DNA of 64,000 nucleotides from Streptomyces sp. 135. GTDB taxonomy: Bacteria; Actinomycetota; Actinomycetes; Streptomycetales; Streptomycetaceae. Below, piece after piece: positions 43,048 through 52,381 of the stretch. Position numbers and translations under genes: made by a program. The notes beneath the pieces were generated by a model, which saw only the letters and a program-made list of their open reading frames with translations, did no database searches and was not told the origin of the DNA. Positions within the stretch are counted from its first letter, which is position 1. Every line of letters begins with the position of its first letter. Where the stretch lies: contig NZ_CP075691.1 of assembly GCF_020026305.1 (NCBI RefSeq), positions 7,433,415 to 7,497,414 of the forward strand, read 5' to 3'.

Positions 43048-45375
43048 GTGTCCCAGCTACGTCCACGAACCCTGCGCAGATCCGTGCTCGCCGGCGTGAC
43101 AGCGGCGACTCTCTGCCTCACGGCCACCCCTCTCGTACAAGCCGCAGAACCCGCCCCCGCCCCCGAGCGCCGCACCGCCCAGGCGAAGGCGCCCGCCGGG
43201 CCGAACCCCTTGGACGTGGTCGACCGCAGGGCACGCGCTCCCAAGCCGGGCGCCTACCGGATCCCGGCACCCGGCGACATCGCGGGAGGCCGTACCCCGG
43301 GCGCCCGTACCCCCAAGTCGAAGGAGAGGGAGGCGGCCGGGGCCCAGGCCGCGCCCTGCACCCTCGACGGCGTCACCGGCCTCGCGCCCGAGCCGTTCGC
43401 GGACTTCCTCGGCGATCCGGCCGTCACCGCGGACGGTTGCCTGCGCACGCTCATCTGGACCTGGGACCAGCGCCTCGCCCCCGTCATGTCGGACGCCCAC
43501 GTCCAGGCGGTCTCCGTGCGCGTCACCCGGCTCGCCGCCGCCCATGACGGCAAGAACGGCAGCAACCTCCTGGAGATGCTCACGTATCTCCACGCCGTCG
43601 CCTACCAGGACTTCTCGCACGACGAGATCGACGTCACCGACGGCCCGACCGTCGACGCCATGCGCCGCGCCGTCGACGCCTTCGGCAGGGCGCCCCGTAC
43701 CTTCGACGCGACCCGGGCCAACGCCGAATCCCTGCGCGAGGCGCTGTACGCGGCCAGTGCCCCAGGGCTCCGGCAGCACCAACTCCCGCTCGTCAAGCGC
43801 GTCCTGACCACGATGGACGCCGCCCACCCGGACACGGCCAAGGACACCGCGTGGGCCGGTTCCGCGCTCGCCGCCCTCTCCCTCAGCTACCTCGGTGTCT
43901 ACCCCGGGAACAAGGACACCGCCTTCCACGCGGCGGTCAAGGCCGACGCCTCCTACCGCGCCGCCTTCAAGGCCTTCGCCGGTCACACCCACCTCAAGGG
44001 CACGGCCAACGCCTGGGTGGTGCGTGACGCGCTGAGCGAGTACGGCCGGTTCGGCCAGATAGCCGGGCTCAGGGAGGAGATCGTCCCCGGCCTCGGCGGC
44101 CTCGTCGCCGTCACGGCCCGCAACTTCGGTGAGGGCAGTGCCCCTTGGGCGAAGGTCGCCACCTGGCTCAACGAGTTCGACGCCTGCGCGCCGTACAACG
44201 TCTGCAAGGCCGACATCGAGCGCCGCCTCTTCCCGAGCACCTACACGTACGACAAGGGCGGGATGAGGGTCCGCACCGCGCTCGACCGCAAGACCGTCGA
44301 TCAGCTCTACTACGCCGCCAAGCAGGTCAAGGCGCAGTTCCACCGCGTCCTCGGCACCCTGGAACCGCTCGCCGGGGACCCCAACACCGGTCTCACGACC
44401 GTCCTTTACGCCTCACGCGCCGAGTACGAGAACTATCACCCCCTGCTCACCGGGATGGGCACGGACAACGGCGGTGTCTACATCGAGCGCGGCGCGACCT
44501 TCTACACCTACCAGCGGCGCGTCCCGCAGGACTCGTCGCTGACGCTGGAGGAGCTCTTCCGCCACGAGTACACGCACTACCTCAACGGCCGCTGGGCCGT
44601 GCCCGGATTCTTCGGCGAGGGCCCCTGGTACGAGGGCGATCGGACCACCGCGATGGACGAGGGCACCGCCGAGTTCTTCGACGGCGCCACCCGCGACGAC
44701 GGCATCAAGGTCCGCAAGTCCCTGGTGCAGGGCGTCATCGACGACACGGCGAACGGCGGCCCGCGGATGACCGTGGACCAGATCCTGCACGCCACGTACG
44801 AAGGCGACGGCTTCCGCTTCTATGACTACGCCGGCACGTTCTTCGAGTTCCTGTGGACCGAACGCCCGGCGCTGATCAAGGAGATGTACCGTCATCTGCG
44901 CGCCGACGACCCCGCCGCCTTCGACGCCTGGCGCGACCGGCTCGGCAAGGACGGCGGCCTGCAGAGCGCGTACGACGCCTTCCTCGACAAGCAGATCGCG
45001 CACGTCGACGACCTCTTCGTGCCCGACACCACGTACGTGCCGGTCGACCGGCTGCGCGACACCACCGCCGCCCAGGTCCGTGCTTCCTTCAAGGCCACCA
45101 CGGGCGCCACACCCCAGTGCCGCTCGAACGGCGCACCGGAGCGCCCGCGCTACACCTGCACGGGCCGGATCACCGCCGGTCTGAGCGCGGCCGACGACCC
45201 CGACGCCGTCTTCAAGGACATGTCGCAGACCGTGGACTACTTCCTGCTCGAACGGGCCGCGGCGGGTCACAACAACCTGGCCGACATGAACTGCTCGTTC
45301 GGCGAGGTGGACATCTGGACCGACGGCCGCGCCGGCAGCGCGGACTTCAGCTGTGAGGGCCCGCTCCGGGGTTGA
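43048..45375 (+). CDS. Secreted microbial collagenase (peptidase family M9)
   Basis: 775 residues from GTG 43048, with AGGAG upstream. The signal peptide ends at VQAAEP. The collagenase activator and peptidase regions follow, with the zinc motif HEYTH (residues 506-510) and a downstream Glu in MDEGTAEFF (538/542) as third ligand. The C-terminus has four cysteines (CRSNG, YTCTGR, MNCSF, FSCEG) in a small prepeptidase-like domain. It degrades collagen outside the cell, yielding hydroxyproline-rich peptides. The hydroxyproline catabolic operon lies 2.8 kb away. Confidence 0.93.
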   Translation: MSQLRPRTLRRSVLAGVTAATLCLTATPLVQAAEPAPAPERRTAQAKAPAGPNPLDVVDRRARAPKPGAYRIPAPGDIAGGRTPGARTPKSKEREAAGAQAAPCTLDGVTGLAPEPFADFLGDPAVTADGCLRTLIWTWDQRLAPVMSDAHVQAVSVRVTRLAAAHDGKNGSNLLEMLTYLHAVAYQDFSHDEIDVTDGPTVDAMRRAVDAFGRAPRTFDATRANAESLREALYAASAPGLRQHQLPLVKRVLTTMDAAHPDTAKDTAWAGSALAALSLSYLGVYPGNKDTAFHAAVKADASYRAAFKAFAGHTHLKGTANAWVVRDALSEYGRFGQIAGLREEIVPGLGGLVAVTARNFGEGSAPWAKVATWLNEFDACAPYNVCKADIERRLFPSTYTYDKGGMRVRTALDRKTVDQLYYAAKQVKAQFHRVLGTLEPLAGDPNTGLTTVLYASRAEYENYHPLLTGMGTDNGGVYIERGATFYTYQRRVPQDSSLTLEELFRHEYTHYLNGRWAVPGFFGEGPWYEGDRTTAMDEGTAEFFDGATRDDGIKVRKSLVQGVIDDTANGGPRMTVDQILHATYEGDGFRFYDYAGTFFEFLWTERPALIKEMYRHLRADDPAAFDAWRDRLGKDGGLQSAYDAFLDKQIAHVDDLFVPDTTYVPVDRLRDTTAAQVRASFKATTGATPQCRSNGAPERPRYTCTGRITAGLSAADDPDAVFKDMSQTVDYFLLERAAAGHNNLADMNCSFGEVDIWTDGRAGSADFSCEGPLRG

Positions 45376-45415
45376 TCCCCGCCGGGCGCGCCGGCGCCAC
45401 CGTCCGTCCGCGAGG

Positions 45416-46930
45416 TCAGGCGGTGGCGCCCACCAGCAGCTCCGCCGCCGCGATGCCCGACACGCGGGTCGCGCCGTGCGTGATCAGATGCGCGGCGCCG
45501 AGGGTGTCGCCCGCCGGGACGCCCATCTCGACGACCAGGGCATCGGGGCGGCTGCGCAGGAGGCGGGTCAGCGTGTCGGTCATCCAGCGGTGGCGGGCCG
45601 CGTCGCGGACCACGACCACCAGGGCGCGGCCTACCGCCGGGGCCAGCGCCTCGCGGTGCAGAAGGTCGCCCGCGTGGGCGATTTCGGGCTCCGTCAGCCT
45701 GACGGACGTCGTGCCCGGGCGCAGGTCGCGCAGGGGTTCGGCGACGCCCCAGGGGGTGCGGCCGTCGACGGCGAGGTTCATCGTCGGGGAGAGCTCCACG
45801 ACGTGCGGCGCCCCGGCGAGGGGGAGCGCGGCCGAGCCGGAACCGTGCCGCACGCGCACCGCGCGGCGGGCCGCCACCAGGCCGATGCCGGAGTCCCGCG
45901 CGGCGCGCGCCACGGCCCGGGACCGCTCGCCCGACCAGGCCGCGAAGTCCCGCACCCGGGTGCTCGCCTCGGTCAGCCGCTCCTCGGGCAGCGTGCCGTC
46001 GAGGACGGCCTTCACCAGGGCCGTGGCGAGCAGGTCGGCCGTGGCCTCGTCGGCGCTCTCGCCACCGACGCACACCGCGTCGACGCCGCCCGCGACCGCC
46101 CTGACCGTGGCGCCGTCGATGCCGTAGCGGTCGGTGACAGCGCCCATCTCGATGCCGTCCGTGACCAGCAGCCCGTCGAAGCCGAGCTCCCCGCGCAGCA
46201 GGTCCACGAGGATGCGGCTGCTGAGGGTCGCGGGCAGGTCCGGGTCGTACGCGGGCGCCAGCAGATGGGCGGTCATCACCGCGCGGACGCCCGCCTCCAT
46301 CGCCGCGATGAACGGCGGCAGCGCGGTGAGCGCGATCTCCTCGGCGGAGCCCTGGATCTGCGGCAGGCCGTAGTGCGAGTCGACGACCGTGTCGCCGTGG
46401 CCGGGGAAGTGCTTGGCGCAGGCGGCGACACCGGCCCCTTGGAGGCCGCGGATCCAGGCGGCCGTGTGCCGGGAGACGAGGTCGGTGCGGGAGCCGAAGG
46501 AGCGTACGCCGATCACCGGGTTGAGCGGGTTGGAGTTCACGTCCGCGCTGGGCGCGAAGTTGAGCGAGACGCCCGCGGCGTGCAGGTCGCACCCGATGTC
46601 GTGGGCCACGCGCTCGGTCAGGTCGATGTCGTCGACCGCGCCGAGGGCGAGGTTGCCGGGCCGGGACGAGCCGGTCCACGCCTCCAGGCGGGTCACGTCG
46701 CCCGCCTCCTCGTCGATGGCCACGATCAGGTCGGGGTTCTCCGCACGCAGGGCCTCGGTGAGCCGCGCCACCTGCTCGGGAGTCTCGATGTTCCGTGAGA
46801 ACAGCACGACGGAGCCCAGGCCCTCGGAGATCCTGCGGCGCACCCAGTCGGGGGCCGTGGTGCCCTCGAAGCCGGGTTGCAGCACGGAGTTGGCAAGGTG
46901 CTCCAGCGTCGGGTCACTGCTCGATGCCAT
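45416..46930 (-). CDS. GH3 beta-N-acetylhexosaminidase (NagZ-like)
   Basis: 504 residues. The GH3 catalytic region is intact: LIVAIDEEAGDVTRLE, KHFPGHGDTVVDSHYGLP (the NagZ-type His/Asp dyad) and the nucleophile Asp in LLVTDGIEMGAV. A second domain of about 160 residues follows. No signal peptide is visible, so it should act in the cytosol on GlcNAc-containing oligosaccharides from chitin or cell wall. A DasR-like operator lies upstream. Confidence 0.9.
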   Translation of the reverse strand: MASSSDPTLEHLANSVLQPGFEGTTAPDWVRRRISEGLGSVVLFSRNIETPEQVARLTEALRAENPDLIVAIDEEAGDVTRLEAWTGSSRPGNLALGAVDDIDLTERVAHDIGCDLHAAGVSLNFAPSADVNSNPLNPVIGVRSFGSRTDLVSRHTAAWIRGLQGAGVAACAKHFPGHGDTVVDSHYGLPQIQGSAEEIALTALPPFIAAMEAGVRAVMTAHLLAPAYDPDLPATLSSRILVDLLRGELGFDGLLVTDGIEMGAVTDRYGIDGATVRAVAGGVDAVCVGGESADEATADLLATALVKAVLDGTLPEERLTEASTRVRDFAAWSGERSRAVARAARDSGIGLVAARRAVRVRHGSGSAALPLAGAPHVVELSPTMNLAVDGRTPWGVAEPLRDLRPGTTSVRLTEPEIAHAGDLLHREALAPAVGRALVVVVRDAARHRWMTDTLTRLLRSRPDALVVEMGVPAGDTLGAAHLITHGATRVSGIAAAELLVGATA

Positions 46931-46955
46931 GGCGCGACCTCCGAAGTTGCGGATA

Positions 46956-47006
46956 CGTGACTCGTGTGACGTGCTGCGTGACTCGTGTGACGTGGTGCGT
47001 GACGCG
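46956..47006. repeat. 21-bp direct repeat in GH3 promoter region
   Basis: Two full units of CGTGACTCGTGTGACGTG followed by CTG or GTG (46956-46976 and 46977-46997), plus a partial third (CGTGACGCG). The 21-base period is two helical turns. It lies 26 bases upstream of the GH3 start, in its probable 5' leader or promoter. Confidence 0.7.
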
Positions 47007-47018
47007 GGGCCCCTGCTG

Positions 47019-47034
47019 ATTGGTCCAGGCCAAT
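47019..47034. promoter_or_regulatory. DasR-like operator (dre)
   Basis: ATTGGTCCAGGCCAAT contains TGGTCCAGGCCA, two mismatches from the DasR core TGGTCTAGACCA. DasR represses chitin and GlcNAc genes in streptomycetes. The target would be the GH3 N-acetylhexosaminidase on the minus strand; control of the plus-strand dehydrogenase is less likely. Confidence 0.6.
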
Positions 47035-47174
47035 CGGATAGTGGATATTGGCTCGTATCGATCGGGGCTGTCAAGGAGTCCGAACCGGCCGAGACGGGCG
47101 AATTCAGCATCCCGAGCGTGGAGTTGGGGAATCCTGGTGACTTCCGCTGATCGCACCCGGTGAGGGAGTGGGCC

Positions 47175-48176
47175 ATGCGCAGGTACGAACTTGTCGGCAG
47201 GCGCGACATCAGGCTGGTCACCGACGTGGCGGTACCGGACCCCGGACCGCTGGAAGTCCTCGTGCGCGTGCGCGCCTGCACGGTCTGCAACCGCAGCGAC
47301 CTCGCCTACTTCCACTACCACGGTCTGCGCGACCACTGCTCCCAGGGCTGTTTCGGTCACGAGATCGCCGGGGTCGTCGAGGCGGCAGGCGAGGCCGTGA
47401 GCCGGGTCGTGCCCGGACAGCGGGTCTTCGTGCGGACACCGCTCACCACCGGCTACGCCGACTTCGCGCTGGCCCGCGAGATCTGCGTCGGCGCGCTGCC
47501 CGACGCCGTCCCCTTCGAGCAGGGCGCGCTCCTGCAACTGCTGCCGCTGGCCGTGCACGCCACCCGCGGCATCCGCCTCGGCGACCGCGTCGTGATCGTC
47601 GGTCAGGGACCCGTCGGGCAGATGGCGCTGCGCGTGGCGGTGGCGCGCGGCGCCGCCGAGACCGTCGCCGTCGACCTCGACGACTGGCGCCTGGAGCGCT
47701 CCGGCGCCGCGGGGGCCGACGCGGTACGCCGCGTGGACGGCACCCGGGAACAACTGCGCGCCGTCGGCGCCGACTTCGACGTGGCCGTGGACGCTGTCGG
47801 CACCCCCACCACCCTCAACGCCTGCGTGGAACTCGTACGGCAGAACGGCCTCGTCGTCCTCCTCGGCACGCACCACATCGACACCCACGTCAGCGTCGAC
47901 CTGGTCACCTGGGAGCGCAGAGGACTGCGGGTGCACAGCTCCGCCGAGCCCCTGGACACCGCGCGCGCCGAGGCCCTCGCCGTCGCCGAACGCCTCGCCC
48001 ACCGACGCACCGACGCCCTGCGCCTCGCCGACCTCCACACGCACACCTACCCCCTCGACGAACTCCCGAAGGCCATGGAGCAGCTCTCCGCGAGCCGCGC
48101 GCTGTACCCGGACGCCGAGGACGCCCCCTACGCCGGGCCGCCGCACGAGACGCTGAAGGTGGCGATCGTCCCGTGA
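47175..48176 (+). CDS. Zinc-type alcohol/sugar dehydrogenase (MDR family)
   Basis: 333 residues. The catalytic zinc site is recognisable (CTVCNRSD with Cys38, then GHE at 61-63), followed by the NAD(P) motif VVIVGQGPVGQMALR. The structural-zinc four-Cys lobe typical of liver-type ADHs is not seen. ATG 47175 has GAGGGAG five to six bases upstream; GTG 47160 is less likely. It is co-directional with a Gfo/Idh gene and convergent to the radical-SAM operon. It may oxidise an alcohol or cyclitol in the same pathway. Confidence 0.85.
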   Translation: MRRYELVGRRDIRLVTDVAVPDPGPLEVLVRVRACTVCNRSDLAYFHYHGLRDHCSQGCFGHEIAGVVEAAGEAVSRVVPGQRVFVRTPLTTGYADFALAREICVGALPDAVPFEQGALLQLLPLAVHATRGIRLGDRVVIVGQGPVGQMALRVAVARGAAETVAVDLDDWRLERSGAAGADAVRRVDGTREQLRAVGADFDVAVDAVGTPTTLNACVELVRQNGLVVLLGTHHIDTHVSVDLVTWERRGLRVHSSAEPLDTARAEALAVAERLAHRRTDALRLADLHTHTYPLDELPKAMEQLSASRALYPDAEDAPYAGPPHETLKVAIVP

Positions 48177-48198
48177 GCGCGAGACGGCCGGGCGCGGC

Positions 48199-49164
48199 GT
48201 GAGGTGGGGCATCGCCGGATACGGCGACATCGTGACGCGCCGCGCGCTGCCCGCCCTGCACGCGCTCGGCGAGCAACCGGTCGCCCTCTGGGGCCGCGAC
48301 CCGCACCGCGCGGCACTGGTCGCCGAGCGGCACGCCGTCGCCAGGTCCGGCGCCGACCCGAGGGTCCTTCTCTCGGACGTCGACGCCGTGTACGTGGCCA
48401 CGCCCGTCGCCACCCATGTGCCGCTCGCCCGGGCCGTGCTGGCCGCCGGTATCCCGGTCCTCGTCGAGAAGCCGCTCGCCGGGGGACTCGCGACCGGCGC
48501 CGCGTTCGATACCGCCGCGCCGGATACCGCCTGGCCGTGCGCGGGCGTCGCCTATTACCGCAGGCTCGCGCCCGCCGTGCGCCGACTCCGTGCCGAACTG
48601 GCCGGGTGGACGCCCGAGCGGGTGGAGGCACACTTCCGGTGCGCCTTCGAACCGGGCCCCGACGATCCGATGCGCTGGCGCACCGACCCCGCCGTGTCGG
48701 GCGGCGGAGTGCTCGCCGACGCCGGAAGCCACCGGATCGACCTGCTGCTCCACCTCTTCGGGCGGCCGTACGAGATGACGGCCCGGCTCGGCGGCCGCTT
48801 CCCCCGGGGCGCGGAGCGGCGGGCCGACCTCACCCTGCGCTGGCGGACCGGTCTGCGGGCGCACTGCCTCATGGAGTGGGGTGAGGGGCCGCCGGTGGAC
48901 CGCGTCGAACTGACCGGCGGCGGGCGGACGGTGACGCTCGACCCGCTCGACGCGGGCCGGCTCACGGGCCTTGCCGGAACGCCGCTCCTCCTGCCCCCGG
49001 CGGCCAACCCCCACCAGCCGCTGCTCGCCGACTTCGCGGCGGCCGTCGCGACCGGTGGTACGCCGGTGTGCCCGGTGGCGGAGGCCCGGCTCGTCGACGA
49101 CGTGATCGTGGCGGCGGAGCGCTCGGACGCGGCGGGCGGCGCCCCGGTCCGCCTGGTGCACTGA
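48199..49164 (+). CDS. Gfo/Idh/MocA-family oxidoreductase
   Basis: 321 residues: Rossmann motif WGIAGYGDIVTRRALPAL, VYVATPVATHVPLA, catalytic Lys in VEKPLAGG and DAGSHRIDLLLHLFG in the C-terminal domain. The GTG start has only a weak ribosome site, so translation probably depends on the upstream dehydrogenase gene 22 bases away. The pair suggests successive oxidations of a sugar-like intermediate. Its 3' end faces that of the dioxygenase gene with a 22-base gap. Confidence 0.87.
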   Translation: MRWGIAGYGDIVTRRALPALHALGEQPVALWGRDPHRAALVAERHAVARSGADPRVLLSDVDAVYVATPVATHVPLARAVLAAGIPVLVEKPLAGGLATGAAFDTAAPDTAWPCAGVAYYRRLAPAVRRLRAELAGWTPERVEAHFRCAFEPGPDDPMRWRTDPAVSGGGVLADAGSHRIDLLLHLFGRPYEMTARLGGRFPRGAERRADLTLRWRTGLRAHCLMEWGEGPPVDRVELTGGGRTVTLDPLDAGRLTGLAGTPLLLPPAANPHQPLLADFAAAVATGGTPVCPVAEARLVDDVIVAAERSDAAGGAPVRLVH

Positions 49165-49186
49165 ACGGGGCAATGGCGCGGGCATC

Positions 49187-50047
49187 TCACGCCCCGTCAT
49201 CCGCCGACCACGGCGTGAGCCAGCGCGGGTCGGGTGTGTCGGCGGCGCGTACGAAACGCACGTCGGCCGAGAGCCGCATGGCGTCCGTGGTGGTATCCAG
49301 GGAGGCGTGGATGACGCGCGGCAGGTGCACCATCACGTCGCCCGCCGCGAAGTCGGCCCACAGCCAGCGCCGGCCGAGCGTGCGGGCGGTCAGCTCCAGG
49401 TCGTGACAGATCTGGCGGCGGTCGCCCGGCCGGTCGGTGACGTCGCGCAGCGGCGCGTACTCCTCGGGCGGCAGCCGGTGGGAGCCCTCCAGGTACACGA
49501 GCGCGCCGGTCCGCGGCGGGCAGTCGCCCACCGGGATCCACAGGGTGACGACGGCGGGCGAACCCCGGTCCATGTAGTCGAAGTCGACATGGGCGCGGGA
49601 GGCCCGGCGCGTGCCCCGGTGGAAGTGGCGCAGGATGCGGCGCGGCAGCATCCGTGCCTCGGCGCCGAGGAGGAGCGCGGCGAGGGCGGCGAGGGCCGGA
49701 TCGCCCACGAACCGGTCGAAGGCCGCCGACCGCACGAACGTGTACGCGGGATGCCCCGCGATGCCGTACTCCGGTACCTCGGCGGGCACCTGGCCGGAGA
49801 AGACCCCGTCCTCGACGGAGCTGCCCGCCGCGAGGAGGCCCGGCGGGAAGAGCGAGAAGTACCGGCCGCGCAGCCGCAGGACCTCCGCACGGTCGAGCAG
49901 CCCCGGCAGGTACAGATAACCGTCGGCGTGCAGCCGCGCGCGGAGCGCGGCCGGGTCCCTCGGCGGCAGCAGGTCCGCGCTGCGGCGCAGCGGGCCGAAG
50001 AGATCCGGCGTGAAGGGTATCGGTACGCCGTTCGACGACAGGTTCAC
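49187..50047 (-). CDS. PhyH-family Fe(II)/2-oxoglutarate dioxygenase
   Basis: 286 residues from GTG 50047, with GAAGGG upstream. The phytanoyl-CoA dioxygenase facial triad is visible: His153 and Asp155 (RAHVDFDYMD), distal His247 (PRVIHASLD) and a 2-oxoglutarate Arg258. It should hydroxylate or otherwise oxidise a small substrate. It is the last gene of the five-gene operon, 16 bases after the adenylating enzyme, and so is a likely tailoring step. Confidence 0.87.
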   Translation of the reverse strand: MNLSSNGVPIPFTPDLFGPLRRSADLLPPRDPAALRARLHADGYLYLPGLLDRAEVLRLRGRYFSLFPPGLLAAGSSVEDGVFSGQVPAEVPEYGIAGHPAYTFVRSAAFDRFVGDPALAALAALLLGAEARMLPRRILRHFHRGTRRASRAHVDFDYMDRGSPAVVTLWIPVGDCPPRTGALVYLEGSHRLPPEEYAPLRDVTDRPGDRRQICHDLELTARTLGRRWLWADFAAGDVMVHLPRVIHASLDTTTDAMRLSADVRFVRAADTPDPRWLTPWSADDGA

Positions 50048-50063
50048 GGTATGTGCCCTTCGG

Positions 50064-51203
50064 TCAGTAGACGCCTTCCACCGCCTCGGCACGGCCCTCG
50101 CCGTCCTCCTGGAAGGGCCGCACCGCGGCGACGCCGTCCCAGGGGAACCACGGGTGCGGGCCGGTTCTGACCGCGCTGTCCCGTTCCAGGAGGTTGGGCA
50201 GGAAGAGGTCTTCGAGGAGGGTGGTGGCCCGTACGCGGCCGCGCCGCCCGACGGCGACCTCGCGCCACGGGTCCGCCGGGTCGACGACCTTCAACACCGC
50301 GAAGGGCGGCGGGAGATGGTAGGAGTGCCCGGCTCCGGCAGGCACGCCGTCCGCCGCGTCCCGGTCCGTCACGTCGGCCTGGAGCGCGTGCCCGACCAGC
50401 GTGTTGCCGTAGGTGTCGATCCACTGCACGCCCGGCAGGTGCTCCTCGCGCAGGAACTGCGCCTCGGCGGCGGTGCACGAGGTGCCGCCCGTGCACACCG
50501 CCCGGATGCCGTACGTGTGCAGCGGGCGCGGCAGCCGCATCGCCAGTTCCAGGAGCAGCCGCGCGGTCGTGAAGAGCAGCGAAGGGCGCTCGGCGGCCAG
50601 CAGCGTCAGCGTCTGGTCGATCAGATGCGCCGTGTACGCGTCCGCCTCGCCGCCCGACCGCAGCGCGGCCTTCACCCAGCGCGGATCGAAGTCGATGGAG
50701 TGCACCGCGCCGCACCAGCTGTCCGCGAGGCCCTCCACGAAGTGCCCGTACGCGTGCGGGCCGCTCGGCGTCATGGCGAGGACGTCACCGCCGGCCACAC
50801 CACGAGCCTCAAGCACGGTGCGGTAGATCTCCACGTCGTACGCGAGACGCGTGACGTTGACGATCCGGCAGGGTGCGCCCGTGGTGCCGCCGGTCTCGAA
50901 GACGCGGAAGGGACGGCCGCGGTAGCCGCGGGGGAGGAGGTCGCGGGCGTGCGCGGCGCGCAGCTCGGCCTTGTCGAAGAGGCCGAAGAGCTCCAGCGAG
51001 GCGAAGCCGTCGACGTCCTTGAGGGGATCGAAGCCGAGCGTCGGGCGCCGGGCGGCCCAGAAGGGGCTCGCGGTGTCGGGGCCGAAGTGCCAGCGCATCA
51101 TCCGGCGCGTCCAGGTGTCGAGGTCCACGCCCAGCTCCGGCACACGGGTGCGCAGCGTGTCGGTCAGCGTGCTGAAGTCGGTCGGCAGCCGGGAGGTCGT
51201 CAT
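50064..51203 (-). CDS. LuxE/PaaK-like adenylating enzyme (GriD type)
   Basis: 379 residues, the length of LuxE acyl-protein synthetases rather than full ANL ligases. The P-loop-like AMP motif FETGGTTGAP (residues 102-110) and the DTYGNTLVGHA motif are present. Paired with the LuxC-like reductase whose stop overlaps its start, it resembles the GriC/GriD carboxylic acid reductase of grixazone biosynthesis: it would adenylate a carboxylate and pass the acyl group on. The substrate is unknown. Confidence 0.82.
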   Translation of the reverse strand: MTTSRLPTDFSTLTDTLRTRVPELGVDLDTWTRRMMRWHFGPDTASPFWAARRPTLGFDPLKDVDGFASLELFGLFDKAELRAAHARDLLPRGYRGRPFRVFETGGTTGAPCRIVNVTRLAYDVEIYRTVLEARGVAGGDVLAMTPSGPHAYGHFVEGLADSWCGAVHSIDFDPRWVKAALRSGGEADAYTAHLIDQTLTLLAAERPSLLFTTARLLLELAMRLPRPLHTYGIRAVCTGGTSCTAAEAQFLREEHLPGVQWIDTYGNTLVGHALQADVTDRDAADGVPAGAGHSYHLPPPFAVLKVVDPADPWREVAVGRRGRVRATTLLEDLFLPNLLERDSAVRTGPHPWFPWDGVAAVRPFQEDGEGRAEAVEGVY

Positions 51204-52381
51204 GCGGGGCCTCGCTTCGCTGGGCGGTGCACGAACAGGGACTCGGCGGTGATGGCACGCACCGTCTCGGGCGTCGCGGTGAGGACGGCGGCGAAAGGGA
51301 AGGGGACCTCGTGACCGACCAGGGGATGACCTTCGTACGCCTCGAGCAGTACGAGGCCGGGCAGCACGCAGGGGGCGCCGTCGACCTCGGTGACGGGATC
51401 GCGGCGGGTGAGCAGACGGTCGCCCGGACGCATGCGCTCCTGGATGGAGCGCAGCGCACGGTGTGCCGTCTCCGCATCGCGGAAGACGGTGAGCGGCCAG
51501 TCGCGGGCAGCCGGGTCCGGCGGGATGGCGTCGAGCGCGGCGGCGAGGGACAACGCCAGGGCACGGCTCTGCGCGGGGTCCGTGCAGGTGACGGTGCGTA
51601 CGTTGCGGCAGAACCGCCCCGAGTCGGCCGCGATCAGGGGCAGCAGCCAGTCCACGGCCGCCTCGACCGGCATTCCGGGCGGCACCAGGGCGCAGCCGCG
51701 GCCCGGACCGTGCAGGGTGAGCGAGTCCGCGTCACGGACCGAGGCGGCGAGGCCCGCGCCGCCGTAGACGATCCGCCGGTCCGCGAGCTTCAACAGGCCG
51801 TGCAGCGCCCGCTGTTCACCCGGGTAGAGGCCGATGCGGGCAGTGGGCCAGCCGACGGCGAGCAGCGCGGCGACGAGGCGTGCCGCGGAGAACGGCTCCC
51901 GTCGGCTCGGCCGCACCCACACGGCGCCCGAGCGCTCCGCCTGGTCCAGTACGGAGTCCAGGCACGTGAACGTGTTGCCCGGCAGAGCGACCAGGCTCAA
52001 CCGGTCGTCGGGCACCGGCTCCCCGCCCCGCTTCGACAGCCCCTCGCGCAGCATCGCGCACCACCGGTCCACCAGCGGCCCGGGCAGCCCGGCCGTGTTC
52101 CACAGCGACGCGCGGAAGCCGTCGGCGTCCTGCGCGCCGACGCCGCCGACCGTGACGGTGCCCCGATCGAACAACTCGACTGCCTCGGCCAGCAGTTCGC
52201 GGCGGCCGGTGAGCGGGGGCAAGGTGGCGCGCGCGGTGTCCCACCACCGCCGGTCGGCATGGGTGACGATCTCCGGGACCAGCGCGAGGCCGTACGCGGC
52301 GCCTCCCGTGCCCGGCAGCGCGGCGGTGTCCAGCGACGTCCGCCACTCACCTCGCCGGAAGGCGTGGACCACCGCCGTCAC
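51200..52381 (-). CDS. LuxC-like acyl reductase (GriC type)
   Basis: 393 residues of the aldehyde-dehydrogenase-like LuxC fold. The probable catalytic Cys258 lies in DSGRFCRNVRTVTC, and LSLVALPGNTFTCLDS supplies the NAD(P) region. It would reduce an activated acyl group to an aldehyde, together with the LuxE-like protein encoded next with a four-base overlap. Its own start overlaps the stop of the fusion gene by four bases. An aldehyde product would suit the neighbouring PLP aminotransferase domain. Confidence 0.78.
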   Translation of the reverse strand: MTAVVHAFRRGEWRTSLDTAALPGTGGAAYGLALVPEIVTHADRRWWDTARATLPPLTGRRELLAEAVELFDRGTVTVGGVGAQDADGFRASLWNTAGLPGPLVDRWCAMLREGLSKRGGEPVPDDRLSLVALPGNTFTCLDSVLDQAERSGAVWVRPSRREPFSAARLVAALLAVGWPTARIGLYPGEQRALHGLLKLADRRIVYGGAGLAASVRDADSLTLHGPGRGCALVPPGMPVEAAVDWLLPLIAADSGRFCRNVRTVTCTDPAQSRALALSLAAALDAIPPDPAARDWPLTVFRDAETAHRALRSIQERMRPGDRLLTRRDPVTEVDGAPCVLPGLVLLEAYEGHPLVGHEVPFPFAAVLTATPETVRAITAESLFVHRPAKRGPA

